A stretch of DNA of 61,766 nucleotides from JAVKDP01 sp040222185 (GTDB lineage: Bacteria > Bacteroidota > Rhodothermia > Balneolales > Balneolaceae), in the NCBI GenBank assembly GCA_040222185.1, contig JAVKDP010000011.1:1-61766 (forward strand), in the 5' to 3' direction. The notes under the pieces were generated by a model. It ran no database searches. It worked only from the letters and a program-made list of their open reading frames with translations, and was not told the DNA's origin. Each line of letters opens with the position of its first letter. The first letter of the stretch is position 1. Shown piece by piece: positions 25,167 through 35,139 of this stretch. Both the position numbers and the translations under genes were made by a program.

Positions 25167-25827
25167 AAAGGAACGGTATAAGAAGGAAGTATTTGAACTG
25201 CTTCCTTCTTCCATTTCCTCAATTCAAGTACAGAAGAAGAATACATTCAGGTATTCGATTTTTATAGAAGATCAATTTCTCATCGGAGTATCTGACTCCA
25301 CACTGGTTCATTTCAGCTTAAGCAAAGGTGCTACTCTGTCGCCCTCAATGTTTAACGAAATTCTAGAGAGAGAAGACAAGTGGGCTATACGAGAGTATAT
25401 GTTGCGGCTACTTGGAAGGCGCGACCATGCTCGGAATGAGTTAAGAGATAAAGCCCAGAGAAAAGACTATCCTCTTAATTGTATTGAAGAAGTACTAGAT
25501 GAACTAGCTGAAAAGAAGTATATCGATAACCTTGGATTTGCTAAGAAATTTGTCCGTGACAAATTCGAGTTCAATAAATGGGGGATTAATAAGATTAAAT
25601 CTGAACTTTTTAGCAAGGGCATCCCTGAAAAGGAAATTAGTATTGCTCTTAAAGAAATCAGTTCAAATGATCGTATTAATGCAATTAAGCAACTGATTTT
25701 GAAAAATAAGAGAAAATTTGAGAGAGAAGCCGATCTCCAAAAACGGAAAAAGAAAATATTCACTTTTCTGTTGCGAAAAGGATATCAACCATCTGAAATC
25801 CTTCCTCAAGTTAATCTCATCAAATAA
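25147..25827 (+). CDS. recX: RecX regulatory protein
   Basis: RecX binds and modulates the RecA filament. The C-terminal two thirds has tandem three-helix RecX repeats: AIREYMLRLLGRRDHARNEL near residue 78, then EEVLDELAEKKYIDNLGFAKKFV, WGINKIKSELFSKGIPEKEI, and a final RKGYQPSEIL. The frame opens with TTG inside the recA end, 20 nt of overlap, giving 226 residues. The exact start is uncertain because no strong ribosome site is seen. The overlap fits the frequent recA-recX operon. Confidence 0.85.
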   Translation: MQQQQFKKERYKKEVFELLPSSISSIQVQKKNTFRYSIFIEDQFLIGVSDSTLVHFSLSKGATLSPSMFNEILEREDKWAIREYMLRLLGRRDHARNELRDKAQRKDYPLNCIEEVLDELAEKKYIDNLGFAKKFVRDKFEFNKWGINKIKSELFSKGIPEKEISIALKEISSNDRINAIKQLILKNKRKFEREADLQKRKKKIFTFLLRKGYQPSEILPQVNLIK

Positions 25828-25847
25828 TTAAATTACTTTTATTTGAT
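25819..25847. repeat. Inverted repeat at the recX / beta-helix convergent junction
   Basis: ATCAAATAA (25819-25827) and TTATTTGAT (25839-25847) form a perfect 9-bp inverted repeat with an 11-nt loop. Both arms encode the Ile-Lys-stop ends of the two convergent genes, so it may be a coincidence of codon use. It could still serve as a weak bidirectional terminator. Confidence 0.35.
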
Positions 25848-28800
25848 CAATGTCATTTTTTTGGTTTGAATAAATCCACCTGCTTTCAACCTATAAAAAT
25901 ACAAATCACTTGCATAACCGCTAGCGTCCCAATTTATCGTGTAAGTGCCAGGCTGTTTTACTTCTTGAACTAAAGTTGCCACTTTCATCCCTAGTAAATT
26001 AAAAACAATAACCTCTATATATGCACGCTCTGGAACCTCATAGCTAATGGTTGTATTCGGATTAAAAGGGTTTGGATAGTTTTGGTGAAGTAAATATTCA
26101 GTAGGCACTTCTCTTTCCTCTTCTACTGATACTAAAATTGTTACTTCAGTAGTATCTGAATCTACATTATTCAAAAGATTAGGCTCATCATCTATTGTCG
26201 AAGCATATGCATTATTAATTACAATCCCCTCCTGCCCAGTTTCAACAGGAATCCGAACCACTAGAGAATCCCCAGCCATTAAGGAATCTATTTCAACAGT
26301 AAGAACAGATTCGGTTAAGTTTATTACCCCTTTTGTTGTAGATATATCACCAACAGTGAAAACTTCGGGTATTGAGTCTGTTACAGTAACCTCATTAGCT
26401 GTTATTGCGCCTATATTTTTTACTATTAGTGTATACTCAAAACTAGGTAACGAACCTATGCTCTCCACGGTTTCCAGACTATCCGTTTTTGATAAAACTA
26501 AATCAGGTCGATTCCCACCAGATCCTTCTAAAGCTAAATAAAAACACTTTGACAATTCAGAGGTTCCTGATTTATGGCTATAAGTATTGGTGGTTATATA
26601 TATACCCTCAAGGTGATCAATTTCTGAGTAAGGAAGAGGAATTATTGATGAATTCTCTGCAAATCCTTCTACATCCGTAAAGACCTCCCTGGTTGCGATA
26701 TAATATCTTGCTTCTCCGTAACCAGACGCATCACATTCTTGATTGTAATAATAGTCTATAAAGTATTGCTCAACTTTTGGCTCTGTTTCTAAGTTTGCGA
26801 ATAGTGTTAGAAGTTCATCCACTTTGTTATAAGTTGCATTGGTAACTTTTGGAAAATTGATCCCATTATTAACTCCAACATCTAAGTCATCCTCATCATT
26901 TAATGATACGCCGTCAAAACCTAGATCGATAGCCAAATACTCATTGTCATAGAATTCATTAAATTCCATTGATATAACCCGTTTACCATTTGCACTTATT
27001 CCGTCTCCTTCATTAAATGCGATTATATTTCTTTGGGCTAAAGAATCCTTTCCTATAAAAACTTTTCCTCCTTCAAAAGCATTATCAATAACTATGCCCG
27101 ATCCATTATTAGGGATTGAATTCAGGCTTTCATCGAGTCCTATATAATTCCCAAGGATGAGTATAGAATCTGGGGGCAGATTATTAAAAACAGAAGTATC
27201 CACAATATATACACCAACAGTATCATTTCCGGCGATTACATTATTTTCAAAAGAATCTAACTTCCCACCTATTGTAACTTTTCTTGAATCACTAAGCTTA
27301 ATTCCTCCTCTGCTATTCATTGAAGAAGTAACACCATGCCTAATAACTCCTATCTCGTTATTTCTTATCCTTATCCCTTTTTGTGTTAGGTTTTGATTGT
27401 GTCCTTCTAGTTCTATTCCATATCCATCATTACCTGAGATTACATTTCCATATCCAAAAAATGGTATTCCTATATCAATATCGTCTCCATTTTTGATTAG
27501 TATCCCGTTCAGTTCATTTGGAATTGACCCCTTGCCTTCGATATCAGTACCAATGTAATTGGTAGTAATTCTAGTAGAAGTGTTATTTCCAATTAGCCGT
27601 AAACCGTGTTGTTTATTTCCACTAATTACATTATTGAAAATATCATTACCCGAACTATTTGTACCCAAGGTTACTCCGCTATGAAAATTACCTAATCCGG
27701 CAGTACCGTTATAATCAATTCCAATTAAATTGTTTGCTATCGAATTTCCATTTGAAAAGCTAAATACCAGAATTCCGGAAAAACCATTACCAACAATTAG
27801 ATTTCCAAAGGAATTATCAATACCAGTTCCTACGAAATTTGAATCGGCTTTTAACTCAATACCATGATTTTGATTCCCCATAGAAATAGATCCTGTGGAA
27901 TCAGACCCTATGAAATTACTATATATCCTGTTTTTCTGCCCTTCAATAGACATTCCGGAAGATTTATTTGCTGAAATAACATTGTCAAAAATTACCGACT
28001 TCCAACTTGCCGAAGAAATTCCTGATAAATTGTTACCCATGGGTATGCTTCCAGACTTATCGAGGCCAATAAAGTTATTTTGGATATTTATTTCGTCGAG
28101 TGTATCAAGTTCAGTTGTGCTAATCCAGGATTGTATTCCGAATAAACCATTGTTTGAGATAATATTTCTACTCGCAACTTCATCGCCACCTATTTCGACG
28201 TTACTTCCATTTTCGAGAATAATTCCATTTTCAAGGTTACCGATTACTTTTGTGCCAGTATCATCTGTCCCTATAAGATTTCCTTTGATTAATATTTCAT
28301 AGTTCGTATCTCCGATTTCAATTCCGTCTCGACCATTTCCTGAGATTACATTGGTAATAACATTGATTCCTGTGTTACTCCCTTGCATCCTTATCCCTTC
28401 GAAATTATTCGCTAGAGCTGAATCTCCATAAACATTTACACCGATAAAATTATTCTTTATGGTACTATAATTTGAAGTAACAAGGATTCCTTCTTCATCG
28501 TTACCCGAAATCAGATTCCAATCCTGTTCCGCATCATCACCTCCGATAGTAGAATGATTACCTGTTAAAACTATTCCAGCTTTTTCGTTGCCAAAATCTA
28601 TCACTCCATTAATATCAGTACCTATGAAATTATTTCTAATCGTTACACTATCTCCTCTCGAATCAATTCCGTTTAGATTATGACTTATATAATTTCCTTC
28701 AATTCTTACTAAAGCCCTTTCGGATAAAATCCCGGAAAACTCATTTCCCCTTTCTTTGGTACCTGTTTTATCGAGCCCAATGATATTTGAACTAATCAGA

Positions 28801-29612
28801 ACTTCTTCAATAGCATCGTATTGATCTCCTCCAATCCGAATACCATGCCCACCATTATCTGATATGACATTTCCGCTAATTTCCTGAATACCCGTATTTG
28901 AGTGTATTCCATCAGATGAATTTCCTAAATGTGTATTTCCAGAAGAATCCAGACCAATAATATTATTCTCTATAGTTGTTACAAGAGAATCATTCAAAGT
29001 GCTTATTTGAATGCCATACCCATAATTTCCAGAAATCACATTTCCAGTAAGATTAACTTGATCACCTTTAATAAAAATTGCAGGTGTAGTTTGAGGTACA
29101 AATTGATCCCCATTTGGTTGAGCAATCTGTCCGTCTGCAGTACCTATAAAAGAACTATCAATCGAGACAAAATCTGCAAAAACGCCAATAGCTCCCAAGT
29201 CAAAGCTTACCAAGGAAACTTTAAATATTTGACTTCCCTCGGCATCAATACCTAAAACCAATCCTCTGTCAATATCAGATGCAATGCCTGAACCATCGAT
29301 TATGATTCTTCCACCATTAGGCAGATCACCATCAATATTAATTTCCTCTGTTATGGCTGGCAGAGTATTGGTTAGTAGAACACTTGTGATTCCTGAGAAA
29401 GAAATAATACCCAGACCAGATACTTTATTCGCGTTTTCAATAGCAGATCTTAATGTAGGAGGATCAAAAATCCCATCTTCTAAATCAGAATCTGGCTCAT
29501 CTCCAGAACTGGTTACTACATAAGTGGTAGAACTAAGTTTTTTACCCGATTGTTGAGCGCTAACTTGAAATGCTAATAAAATACTAACAATTAATGTTGT
29601 CAATAATCTCAT
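25839..29612 (-). CDS. Large secreted parallel beta-helix protein with T9SS-type C-terminal domain
   Basis: This 1257-residue protein has a signal peptide (1-20, ending VSAQ). About eleven copies of a NNFIGTDxxGTxxxGN-type motif, alternating with GNVISGN-type segments, fill roughly residues 150-950 and indicate a right-handed parallel beta-helix. A DUF11-like sandwich (about 1045-1165, LIVKNIGAITANEVTVTDSIP) follows. The C-terminal 80 residues (NYPNPFNPNTTI to MTLIK) form a T9SS-type sorting or anchoring domain. Catalytic residues of polysaccharide lyases cannot be assigned by eye, so adhesin or lyase remain open. It is a single gene, divergent from the AI-2E permease and convergent with recX. 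Confidence 0.85.
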   Translation of the reverse strand: MRLLTTLIVSILLAFQVSAQQSGKKLSSTTYVVTSSGDEPDSDLEDGIFDPPTLRSAIENANKVSGLGIISFSGITSVLLTNTLPAITEEINIDGDLPNGGRIIIDGSGIASDIDRGLVLGIDAEGSQIFKVSLVSFDLGAIGVFADFVSIDSSFIGTADGQIAQPNGDQFVPQTTPAIFIKGDQVNLTGNVISGNYGYGIQISTLNDSLVTTIENNIIGLDSSGNTHLGNSSDGIHSNTGIQEISGNVISDNGGHGIRIGGDQYDAIEEVLISSNIIGLDKTGTKERGNEFSGILSERALVRIEGNYISHNLNGIDSRGDSVTIRNNFIGTDINGVIDFGNEKAGIVLTGNHSTIGGDDAEQDWNLISGNDEEGILVTSNYSTIKNNFIGVNVYGDSALANNFEGIRMQGSNTGINVITNVISGNGRDGIEIGDTNYEILIKGNLIGTDDTGTKVIGNLENGIILENGSNVEIGGDEVASRNIISNNGLFGIQSWISTTELDTLDEINIQNNFIGLDKSGSIPMGNNLSGISSASWKSVIFDNVISANKSSGMSIEGQKNRIYSNFIGSDSTGSISMGNQNHGIELKADSNFVGTGIDNSFGNLIVGNGFSGILVFSFSNGNSIANNLIGIDYNGTAGLGNFHSGVTLGTNSSGNDIFNNVISGNKQHGLRLIGNNTSTRITTNYIGTDIEGKGSIPNELNGILIKNGDDIDIGIPFFGYGNVISGNDGYGIELEGHNQNLTQKGIRIRNNEIGVIRHGVTSSMNSRGGIKLSDSRKVTIGGKLDSFENNVIAGNDTVGVYIVDTSVFNNLPPDSILILGNYIGLDESLNSIPNNGSGIVIDNAFEGGKVFIGKDSLAQRNIIAFNEGDGISANGKRVISMEFNEFYDNEYLAIDLGFDGVSLNDEDDLDVGVNNGINFPKVTNATYNKVDELLTLFANLETEPKVEQYFIDYYYNQECDASGYGEARYYIATREVFTDVEGFAENSSIIPLPYSEIDHLEGIYITTNTYSHKSGTSELSKCFYLALEGSGGNRPDLVLSKTDSLETVESIGSLPSFEYTLIVKNIGAITANEVTVTDSIPEVFTVGDISTTKGVINLTESVLTVEIDSLMAGDSLVVRIPVETGQEGIVINNAYASTIDDEPNLLNNVDSDTTEVTILVSVEEEREVPTEYLLHQNYPNPFNPNTTISYEVPERAYIEVIVFNLLGMKVATLVQEVKQPGTYTINWDASGYASDLYFYRLKAGGFIQTKKMTLIK

Positions 29613-29664
29613 TGTACCCCTTTTTAACCTATAAACTGATATAATGTAATTTTGTAATAGACTT

Positions 29665-29686
29665 GTATCAACTTTTTATTTGATAC
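29665..29686. promoter_or_regulatory. Inverted repeat between divergent genes
   Basis: GTATCAA (29665-29671) is mirrored by TTGATAC (29680-29686) with an 8-nt AT spacer. It lies in the 153-bp gap between the beta-helix gene and the AI-2E permease gene. The 22-bp size fits a dimeric repressor site or a small hairpin. Confidence 0.35.
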
Positions 29687-29765
29687 TCACTTTTTAGTTG
29701 CTAAAAGGGTGTGATTCGAATATCATTCTTAAGCTGATGCCGAAACTGATAGAATCAATAGAAAA

Positions 29766-30854
29766 ATGAGAAACATAACCTTAGAACGTGTTGTACGATT
29801 CGCTCTTGGAGCAGCTGCTCTATTCATAATAGGTGTGATTCTGTATAACTATAGTACTCTGGTAGCTTATCTTATCCTGGCTATGATTCTGAGCTATATT
29901 CTGGACCCATTGGTAAATCGCCTGCAACGTATGGGGCTAAACAGAACAATTGCTATTACGCTCACTCTTTCGTCAATGATTCTTCTGTTCATATATGTTT
30001 CAACAAACATAATTCCTCTTTTTGTTGAAGAAATGCTGGAATTAACGAATAACCTGACTATCGATAATATTGAAATGATAGCCAGCAGAATTGAGACAAA
30101 GTTATCTACTGACTACTCATTTATCCCGGAAGGTTTTTTACAAGATAATGTCTCAGGAGTTGTTGCGGGGTTATTTGACCTTGGTAAACTCTCGGTGGTA
30201 CTGAGTGATGCTGTAGGACTTTTTACAAATATATTCTCTGCTGTATTAGTAGTTCCCTTCGCAGCTTTTTTCTTTTTGAAAGATGGAAGTAAAATTCGCC
30301 GTGACTTACTAAGGCTTGTACCAAACAAATATTTTGAAACAACACTGACTTTGATCGATAAGATTGAAAAAAGATTAGGTCTATACTTTAGAAGTGTACT
30401 ACTTCAAAGTATTTTAGTGGCATTATCATCATGGTCTACATTGAGTATTGCCGGTTTAGATAATTCCTTATCTGTAGGTATCTCTGTAGGGATTGCCAAC
30501 ACAATTCCTTATTTCGGACCTATCATAGGTTATATCTTATCAATCTCAATCTCCATAGTTGAAACGGGTGACTTCTCACTTGTACTGGTATGCGTGATTG
30601 CGATCTTCATAGTCCAGATGCTTGACAATCTTGTTTTTCAACCGGTTCTTTTTTCACGATCGGCTGATATGCACCCTGTAGCTATTCTATTTATCATCCT
30701 CATTGGAGCTGAAACAGCTGGTATTCTTGGTATGTTGATTGCAATACCTATTGCTACAGTTATTAAAATCACAATTAACCAGGTTACCTGGAGTTTGAAT
30801 AATTACCAGGTGTTCAGGATTCAAAGCTCATCATCTAACTCCAATAGCAGCTAA
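29766..30854 (+). CDS. AI-2E family transporter / permease
   Basis: The 362-residue membrane protein belongs to the AI-2E (YdiK/TqsA/PerM) family. It has hydrophobic segments at about 12-28, 31-45, 62-80 and 150-172, and a block of four from about 215 to 345. The family pattern AAFFFLKDG lies near residue 168, GIANTIPYFGPIIGYI near 244, and ILIGAETAGILGMLIAIPIA near 316. Members export diverse solutes, and some act as sodium/proton antiporters, so the substrate cannot be read from sequence. purN begins 86 nt downstream. Confidence 0.88.
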   Translation: MRNITLERVVRFALGAAALFIIGVILYNYSTLVAYLILAMILSYILDPLVNRLQRMGLNRTIAITLTLSSMILLFIYVSTNIIPLFVEEMLELTNNLTIDNIEMIASRIETKLSTDYSFIPEGFLQDNVSGVVAGLFDLGKLSVVLSDAVGLFTNIFSAVLVVPFAAFFFLKDGSKIRRDLLRLVPNKYFETTLTLIDKIEKRLGLYFRSVLLQSILVALSSWSTLSIAGLDNSLSVGISVGIANTIPYFGPIIGYILSISISIVETGDFSLVLVCVIAIFIVQMLDNLVFQPVLFSRSADMHPVAILFIILIGAETAGILGMLIAIPIATVIKITINQVTWSLNNYQVFRIQSSSSNSNSS

Positions 30855-30940
30855 GAAATTCTTTAAACCTCGCTCCTCTTACTCTAAAAGATTTCATATC
30901 TTGGTTTTTAGCTTTTCTAAAACTACTAACTAAGGTTCGC

Positions 30941-31534
30941 TTGAAAAATATTGTTGTTTTTGCCTCAGGTTCTGGCTCAAACTTTCAATCAATTATTGAT
31001 GCTGTTCAGAATGGGAGTTTACATGCCCATATTGCAGGTCTTATCTCAAATAAAAGCGGAATAAAAGCTCTTGAACGAGCTGAAAAGCATGGAATTCCTA
31101 CTCTGGTTATTTCTGAGACCGAATTTCATGAATATGAAGTCTATGAACGTCAGCTGCTCCTTCAATTAGAGAACTGGAATACTGATTTGATTGCGCTGGC
31201 AGGCTACCTCCGTAAGATTCCTGCCTCTATAATCAAAGCTTTTGAAAATAGAATATTGAACATCCACCCATCACTTCTTCCTAAATATGGCGGGAAAGGA
31301 TTCTATGGAATCAATGTCCATAAAGCGGTGCTTGAGGCTAAAGAAACCATGTCCGGATGCTCAATTCATGTAGTCTCAGAAGAATATGATAAAGGACCGA
31401 TTTTAGAACAGGCAACAGTTGACGTACTAGCCTCTGATACTCCTGAAGAGCTTGCTGCCAGGGTGTTACAACAAGAACACCTCATCTATCCAAAAGTAAT
31501 CGAAACATATTTAAATACACTCAACGAAAACTAA
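30941..31534 (+). CDS. purN: Phosphoribosylglycinamide formyltransferase
   Basis: PurN transfers a formyl group from 10-formyl-THF to GAR, the third step of purine synthesis. The 197-residue protein starts at TTG, and VFASGSGSNFQSII follows within six residues, so the start is well placed. The catalytic set is visible: the Asn of ILNIHPSLLPKYGG near residue 104, the His in the same block, and the Asp of the EEYDKGPIL region. The stop overlaps the purH start by one base (TAATG), indicating coupled translation of two formyl-transfer enzymes. Confidence 0.95.
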   Translation: MKNIVVFASGSGSNFQSIIDAVQNGSLHAHIAGLISNKSGIKALERAEKHGIPTLVISETEFHEYEVYERQLLLQLENWNTDLIALAGYLRKIPASIIKAFENRILNIHPSLLPKYGGKGFYGINVHKAVLEAKETMSGCSIHVVSEEYDKGPILEQATVDVLASDTPEELAARVLQQEHLIYPKVIETYLNTLNEN

Positions 31535-33108
31535 TGGCTTTACAACCTCTCTCATCTCTACCTACAACACCATTAAAGATTAAAAGAGCATTGCTGTCTG
31601 TTTCAGATAAAGCAGGACTAATACCTCTCGCTAAGAGCTTACACGATGCAGGAGTTGAACTAATTTCTACTGGTGGAACTGCAAAGGCAATACAAGATGC
31701 TGGTATTGATGTGAAGGATGTTTCTGAGGTCACAGGCTTCCAGGAGTGCCTTGATGGAAGAGTTAAGACACTTCATCCGAATGTTCATGGTGGGATTTTA
31801 GCCAGAACCAGTTATCAACCAGATGTTGAAGAAATTAAAGGTTTAGGAATTGATGCCTTTGAGTTGGTTGTAGTTAACCTTTACCCTTTCAAACAAACGG
31901 TTTCTGAGGATGGTATTACCCCAGCTAAAGCTACCGAATTCATAGATATTGGCGGACCTACTATGATCAGAGCAGCAGCAAAAAACTTTGCACATGTATG
32001 TGTTCTGACATCTCCTGATCAATACTCATCGTTTATTGATGAATTAAACAACAAGCAGGAGATCTCTTTTCCGGTTAGAAAAGAGCTAGCAAAATCTGCA
32101 TTTGAACAGACAGCTGACTACGACTCTGCTATTGCAAACTACTTCGATTCTATTGTAGAGGGAGACACATCAGATCAGTTCAATGTTTCACTTCCCTTAT
32201 CCCAGGGATTGAGATACGGAGAAAACCCTCATCAGAAAGCTGCAGTATATGGCAACCAATCAGAGTTCATCGACTGCTTCCACGGTAAACAATTGAGCTA
32301 CAACAATTACCTTGATGTAGATTCAGCACTGAATATTATTTCAGACTTTGGAACTTCTGAACCAGCTTGCGTCATTATTAAACATACTATTCCTTGTGGA
32401 GTAGGTATTGGTAACAGCTTGAATTCAGCATATAAGAAGGCATTTAGTACAGATACTGTATCTCCTTTTGGAGGAATCGTTGTTGTTAACCAGGAACTTG
32501 ACCTGGAGACTGCTACATCAATTGATAAGATTTTTACTGAGATCATCATAGCCCCTTCTTTCTCTAAAGAGGCAGAAGAACTTTTAGTGCAAAAAAAGAA
32601 CCGACGCTTGATCAAACTTATCAAGCCCCTTGATTCTTCAAACAATGTTACTTTCCGGTCCATATTTGGTGGATTATTAAAACAAGAAGCTGATCTGGAA
32701 CCTTCTGCACAAAATGAGTTTAAGGTTGTTACAGACCGACAACCTACGGAAGAAGAATGGCGAGACTTACTCTTTGCCTGGAAAGTTGTTCGTCATGTAA
32801 AATCGAATGCTATCGTGTACGCCAAGAATGGTAAAACTACAGGGATTGGTTCAGGGCAAACGAGCAGAGTAGATTCTTCAGAAATTGCTGTTGCAAAAGC
32901 TGAAAAAGAAGGTCTTGATTTAAATGGATCAGCTATTGCTTCAGACGCTTTTTTCCCATTTTCTGATGGAATTGAAGCTGCTGCAGAAGCTGGAGCAACA
33001 GCAGTTATCCAGCCTGGCGGAAGCATTCGGGATGAGGAAGTTATTGCCAAGGCAAACGAACTAAACCTCACGATGATTTTTACCGGCAAAAGGCATTTTA
33101 AACACTAA
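31534..33108 (+). CDS. purH: Bifunctional AICAR transformylase / IMP cyclohydrolase
   Basis: PurH performs the last two steps of IMP synthesis. The 524-residue protein has an N-terminal MGS-like cyclohydrolase domain (about 1-150, KRALLSVSDKAGLIPLAKSL, STGGTAKAI, DGRVKTLHPNVHGGILA) and a C-terminal AICAR transformylase domain. The latter carries LRYGENPHQKAA near residue 227, IKHTIPCGVG near 284, the KSNAIVYAKNGKTTGIGSGQ block near 427 and FFPFSDGIE near 473. The length is typical. It is coupled to purN by a one-base overlap. Confidence 0.97.
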   Translation: MALQPLSSLPTTPLKIKRALLSVSDKAGLIPLAKSLHDAGVELISTGGTAKAIQDAGIDVKDVSEVTGFQECLDGRVKTLHPNVHGGILARTSYQPDVEEIKGLGIDAFELVVVNLYPFKQTVSEDGITPAKATEFIDIGGPTMIRAAAKNFAHVCVLTSPDQYSSFIDELNNKQEISFPVRKELAKSAFEQTADYDSAIANYFDSIVEGDTSDQFNVSLPLSQGLRYGENPHQKAAVYGNQSEFIDCFHGKQLSYNNYLDVDSALNIISDFGTSEPACVIIKHTIPCGVGIGNSLNSAYKKAFSTDTVSPFGGIVVVNQELDLETATSIDKIFTEIIIAPSFSKEAEELLVQKKNRRLIKLIKPLDSSNNVTFRSIFGGLLKQEADLEPSAQNEFKVVTDRQPTEEEWRDLLFAWKVVRHVKSNAIVYAKNGKTTGIGSGQTSRVDSSEIAVAKAEKEGLDLNGSAIASDAFFPFSDGIEAAAEAGATAVIQPGGSIRDEEVIAKANELNLTMIFTGKRHFKH

Positions 33109-33217
33109 TTGTAATTAAAATTTATTGTGTATTTAATCATTCGCAAATAGGGTTTCAAAAGTGTATTTTCCAACCAAAATTTTTTCAGCACCAATTTCAA
33201 CTTTATAACCACTAAAA
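33109..33217 (+). promoter_or_regulatory. Upstream region of the mre operon
   Basis: This 109-bp AT-rich gap separates purH from mreB and is the only plausible promoter location for the rod-shape operon. I see no exact TAnnTTTG box, no strong hairpin, and no clear ribosome site before the mreB ATG. Confidence 0.25.
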
Positions 33218-34282
33218 ATGTCTGATCGGTTTGGCATCCCTTCACCTGAATCATATAAAAAACAACCTAAAAAGGGTTTACTAGATTTTCTATACACTGA
33301 TATAGCAATTGATTTAGGTACTGCAAATACTCTCATTTACTCTCGTGGAGAAGGTATCGTATTAAACGAACCTTCTATTGTTGCACTAAACCAACAGGAT
33401 ATCCCTGTTGCTACCGGTCATCAGGCAAGGTTGATGCATGAGAAAACACACAGAAAGATCAGAACTGTTCGTCCATTGAGAGATGGTGTAATAGCCGATT
33501 TCGAGGTAGCTGAACAGATGATCCGCGGTATGATCAAGAAGGTGAAGGTGAAGTGGTATTCCACAACACGTCAAATGGTTATTTGTGTACCAAGTGGAAT
33601 TACAGAAGTTGAAAGAAGAGCGGTTAGAGATAGTGCTGAACACGCTGGTGCAAAGCAGGTACACTTAGTTGATGAACCTATGGCTGCAGCTATTGGTATT
33701 GGGTTAGATGTACATGAGCCTGTTGGAAATATGATTGTTGATATCGGAGGTGGTACCACCGAGATCGCAGTTATTGCCCTTTCTGGAATTGTATATGCAC
33801 AGTCAGTACGTTTAGGTGGTGATGAACTTAATGATGATATCATCAACTACTTCAGAAGAAACCATAACCTACTGATCGGTGAACGAACTGCTGAAAAGAT
33901 TAAGTGTGAGATTGGATCTGCAGCTCCTCTTGATGAAGAGCTTGAAATGATCACCAAGGGTCGTGACCTTGTGAATGGAGTTCCAAGAACCAGACACATT
34001 ACTTCTAAAGATGCTCGTGAAGCAATGGCTGAGTCAGTTAATACGATTGTAGAGTCAATAACCAAATCATTAGAGCAGACTCCTCCGGAACTCTCCGCTG
34101 ATATTCTGGACAGAGGCATTATGCTTACAGGTGGCGGCGGACTCCTAAAGAACCTTGATAAACTTATCATGGAAACAACGGACTTACCAGTTCATATTGC
34201 AGAAGATCCACTAACCGCTGTTGTTAGAGGAACCGGAGCTATACTGGAGAATCTGGAATACTATCGCCCTGTAATTTCCTAA
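33218..34282 (+). CDS. mreB: Rod shape-determining actin MreB
   Basis: MreB is the bacterial actin that organises lateral cell-wall synthesis under the inner membrane. The 354-residue protein has a short extra N-terminus (about 28 residues), then phosphate-1 IAIDLGTANTL at about 29-39, the connect-1 region, phosphate-2 IVDIGGGTTEIAVIAL near residue 174, and adenosine motif MLTGGGGLLKNLDKLI near 308. It heads the conserved mreB-mreC-mreD-mrdA-rodA operon and is followed 14 nt later by mreC. Confidence 0.97.
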   Translation: MSDRFGIPSPESYKKQPKKGLLDFLYTDIAIDLGTANTLIYSRGEGIVLNEPSIVALNQQDIPVATGHQARLMHEKTHRKIRTVRPLRDGVIADFEVAEQMIRGMIKKVKVKWYSTTRQMVICVPSGITEVERRAVRDSAEHAGAKQVHLVDEPMAAAIGIGLDVHEPVGNMIVDIGGGTTEIAVIALSGIVYAQSVRLGGDELNDDIINYFRRNHNLLIGERTAEKIKCEIGSAAPLDEELEMITKGRDLVNGVPRTRHITSKDAREAMAESVNTIVESITKSLEQTPPELSADILDRGIMLTGGGGLLKNLDKLIMETTDLPVHIAEDPLTAVVRGTGAILENLEYYRPVIS

Positions 34283-34296
34283 CGGAGTTGGTTTGA

Positions 34297-35139
34297 ATGC
34301 GATTTCGAGTTTTTAAAGTTGAAAATGCTGCTGATTACATTGTAACTGCTCTTCTTCTTATTTGCGCGCTCTCAATCGCTATACAAAGACATCAAGGTGG
34401 GATAAATAATATTCGACAAGTATCTATTGCTTTTATAAGTATACTTGAAGAACCTCTTTCCAATATCAGAGTTTACCGACAAGCCCTAAGTACTAATACT
34501 TACCTACAGCGTCAAAATATTTTACTTCAAGACGAATTAAGCCGACTTCGATCTATTGAACAAGAGAATAAAGAACTCAGAGATCTTCTTGGCTTAAAAG
34601 AGCAAAGTACCTTTGAATTGAAGGCTGTTACTTTTGTAACAAAAGAGCTTAATGCAATGAATAATACGTTTACCATAGATGCAGGATCTACTGATGGCAT
34701 CGAAGTTGGAATGCCCGTATTAACTGCTGATGGTCTCGTTGGAAAGGTTGTACTCACCAGCTCCAACTACTCCCAGATAATGCCCTACTTCAATAATCTT
34801 TTCAGGGTAAGTGCCAAAATTCAAGAAACACAATCAACTGGTATTGTAGCCTGGGATAGTGAGAATATTTCTGAGTTGGTTATGGATTTTGTGCCTAAAA
34901 CAATTCCTGTTGATTCAGGTTTTGTAATTGAAACTTCCGGTTTTGGAAATGAATACCCGGAAGGAATTCCTATAGGGTCTGTCGTCAGAACTGTTCCGGA
35001 AGAAGGGAAGGATACGCAAAAAATTTATCTCACACCTTTCACTTCATTATTTACAGTGAGTGAAGGATTTGTAGTTACTTTCGTGCCGGATACCTCAATT
35101 CAAAGCCTTGAACAAGGCTATAATGAGCTATTCCGATGA
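34297..35139 (+). CDS. mreC: Rod shape-determining protein MreC
   Basis: MreC is a bitopic protein that links MreB to the periplasmic elongation machinery and activates PBP2. The 280-residue protein has one membrane helix at about 13-30, a coiled coil at about 65-100 (LQRQNILLQDELSRLRSIEQ) and the beta-rich MreC domain (about 105-270) with DGIEVGMPVLTADGLVGKV and GNEYPEGIPIGSV. A GGAG lies upstream of the ATG. Its stop overlaps mreD by 4 nt. Confidence 0.93.
   Translation: MRFRVFKVENAADYIVTALLLICALSIAIQRHQGGINNIRQVSIAFISILEEPLSNIRVYRQALSTNTYLQRQNILLQDELSRLRSIEQENKELRDLLGLKEQSTFELKAVTFVTKELNAMNNTFTIDAGSTDGIEVGMPVLTADGLVGKVVLTSSNYSQIMPYFNNLFRVSAKIQETQSTGIVAWDSENISELVMDFVPKTIPVDSGFVIETSGFGNEYPEGIPIGSVVRTVPEEGKDTQKIYLTPFTSLFTVSEGFVVTFVPDTSIQSLEQGYNELFR

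Noticed and set aside
27895..28302. A 135-codon frame on the plus strand inside the beta-helix gene
   Set aside because: It lies antisense to a well-supported repeat protein and has a biased composition that mirrors the repeats. It is a shadow frame.
26900..29200. Regular short repeats that might suggest a CRISPR array or satellite
   Set aside because: The repetition is at protein level (IGTD/GN motifs) with divergent nucleotides, inside one long open frame.
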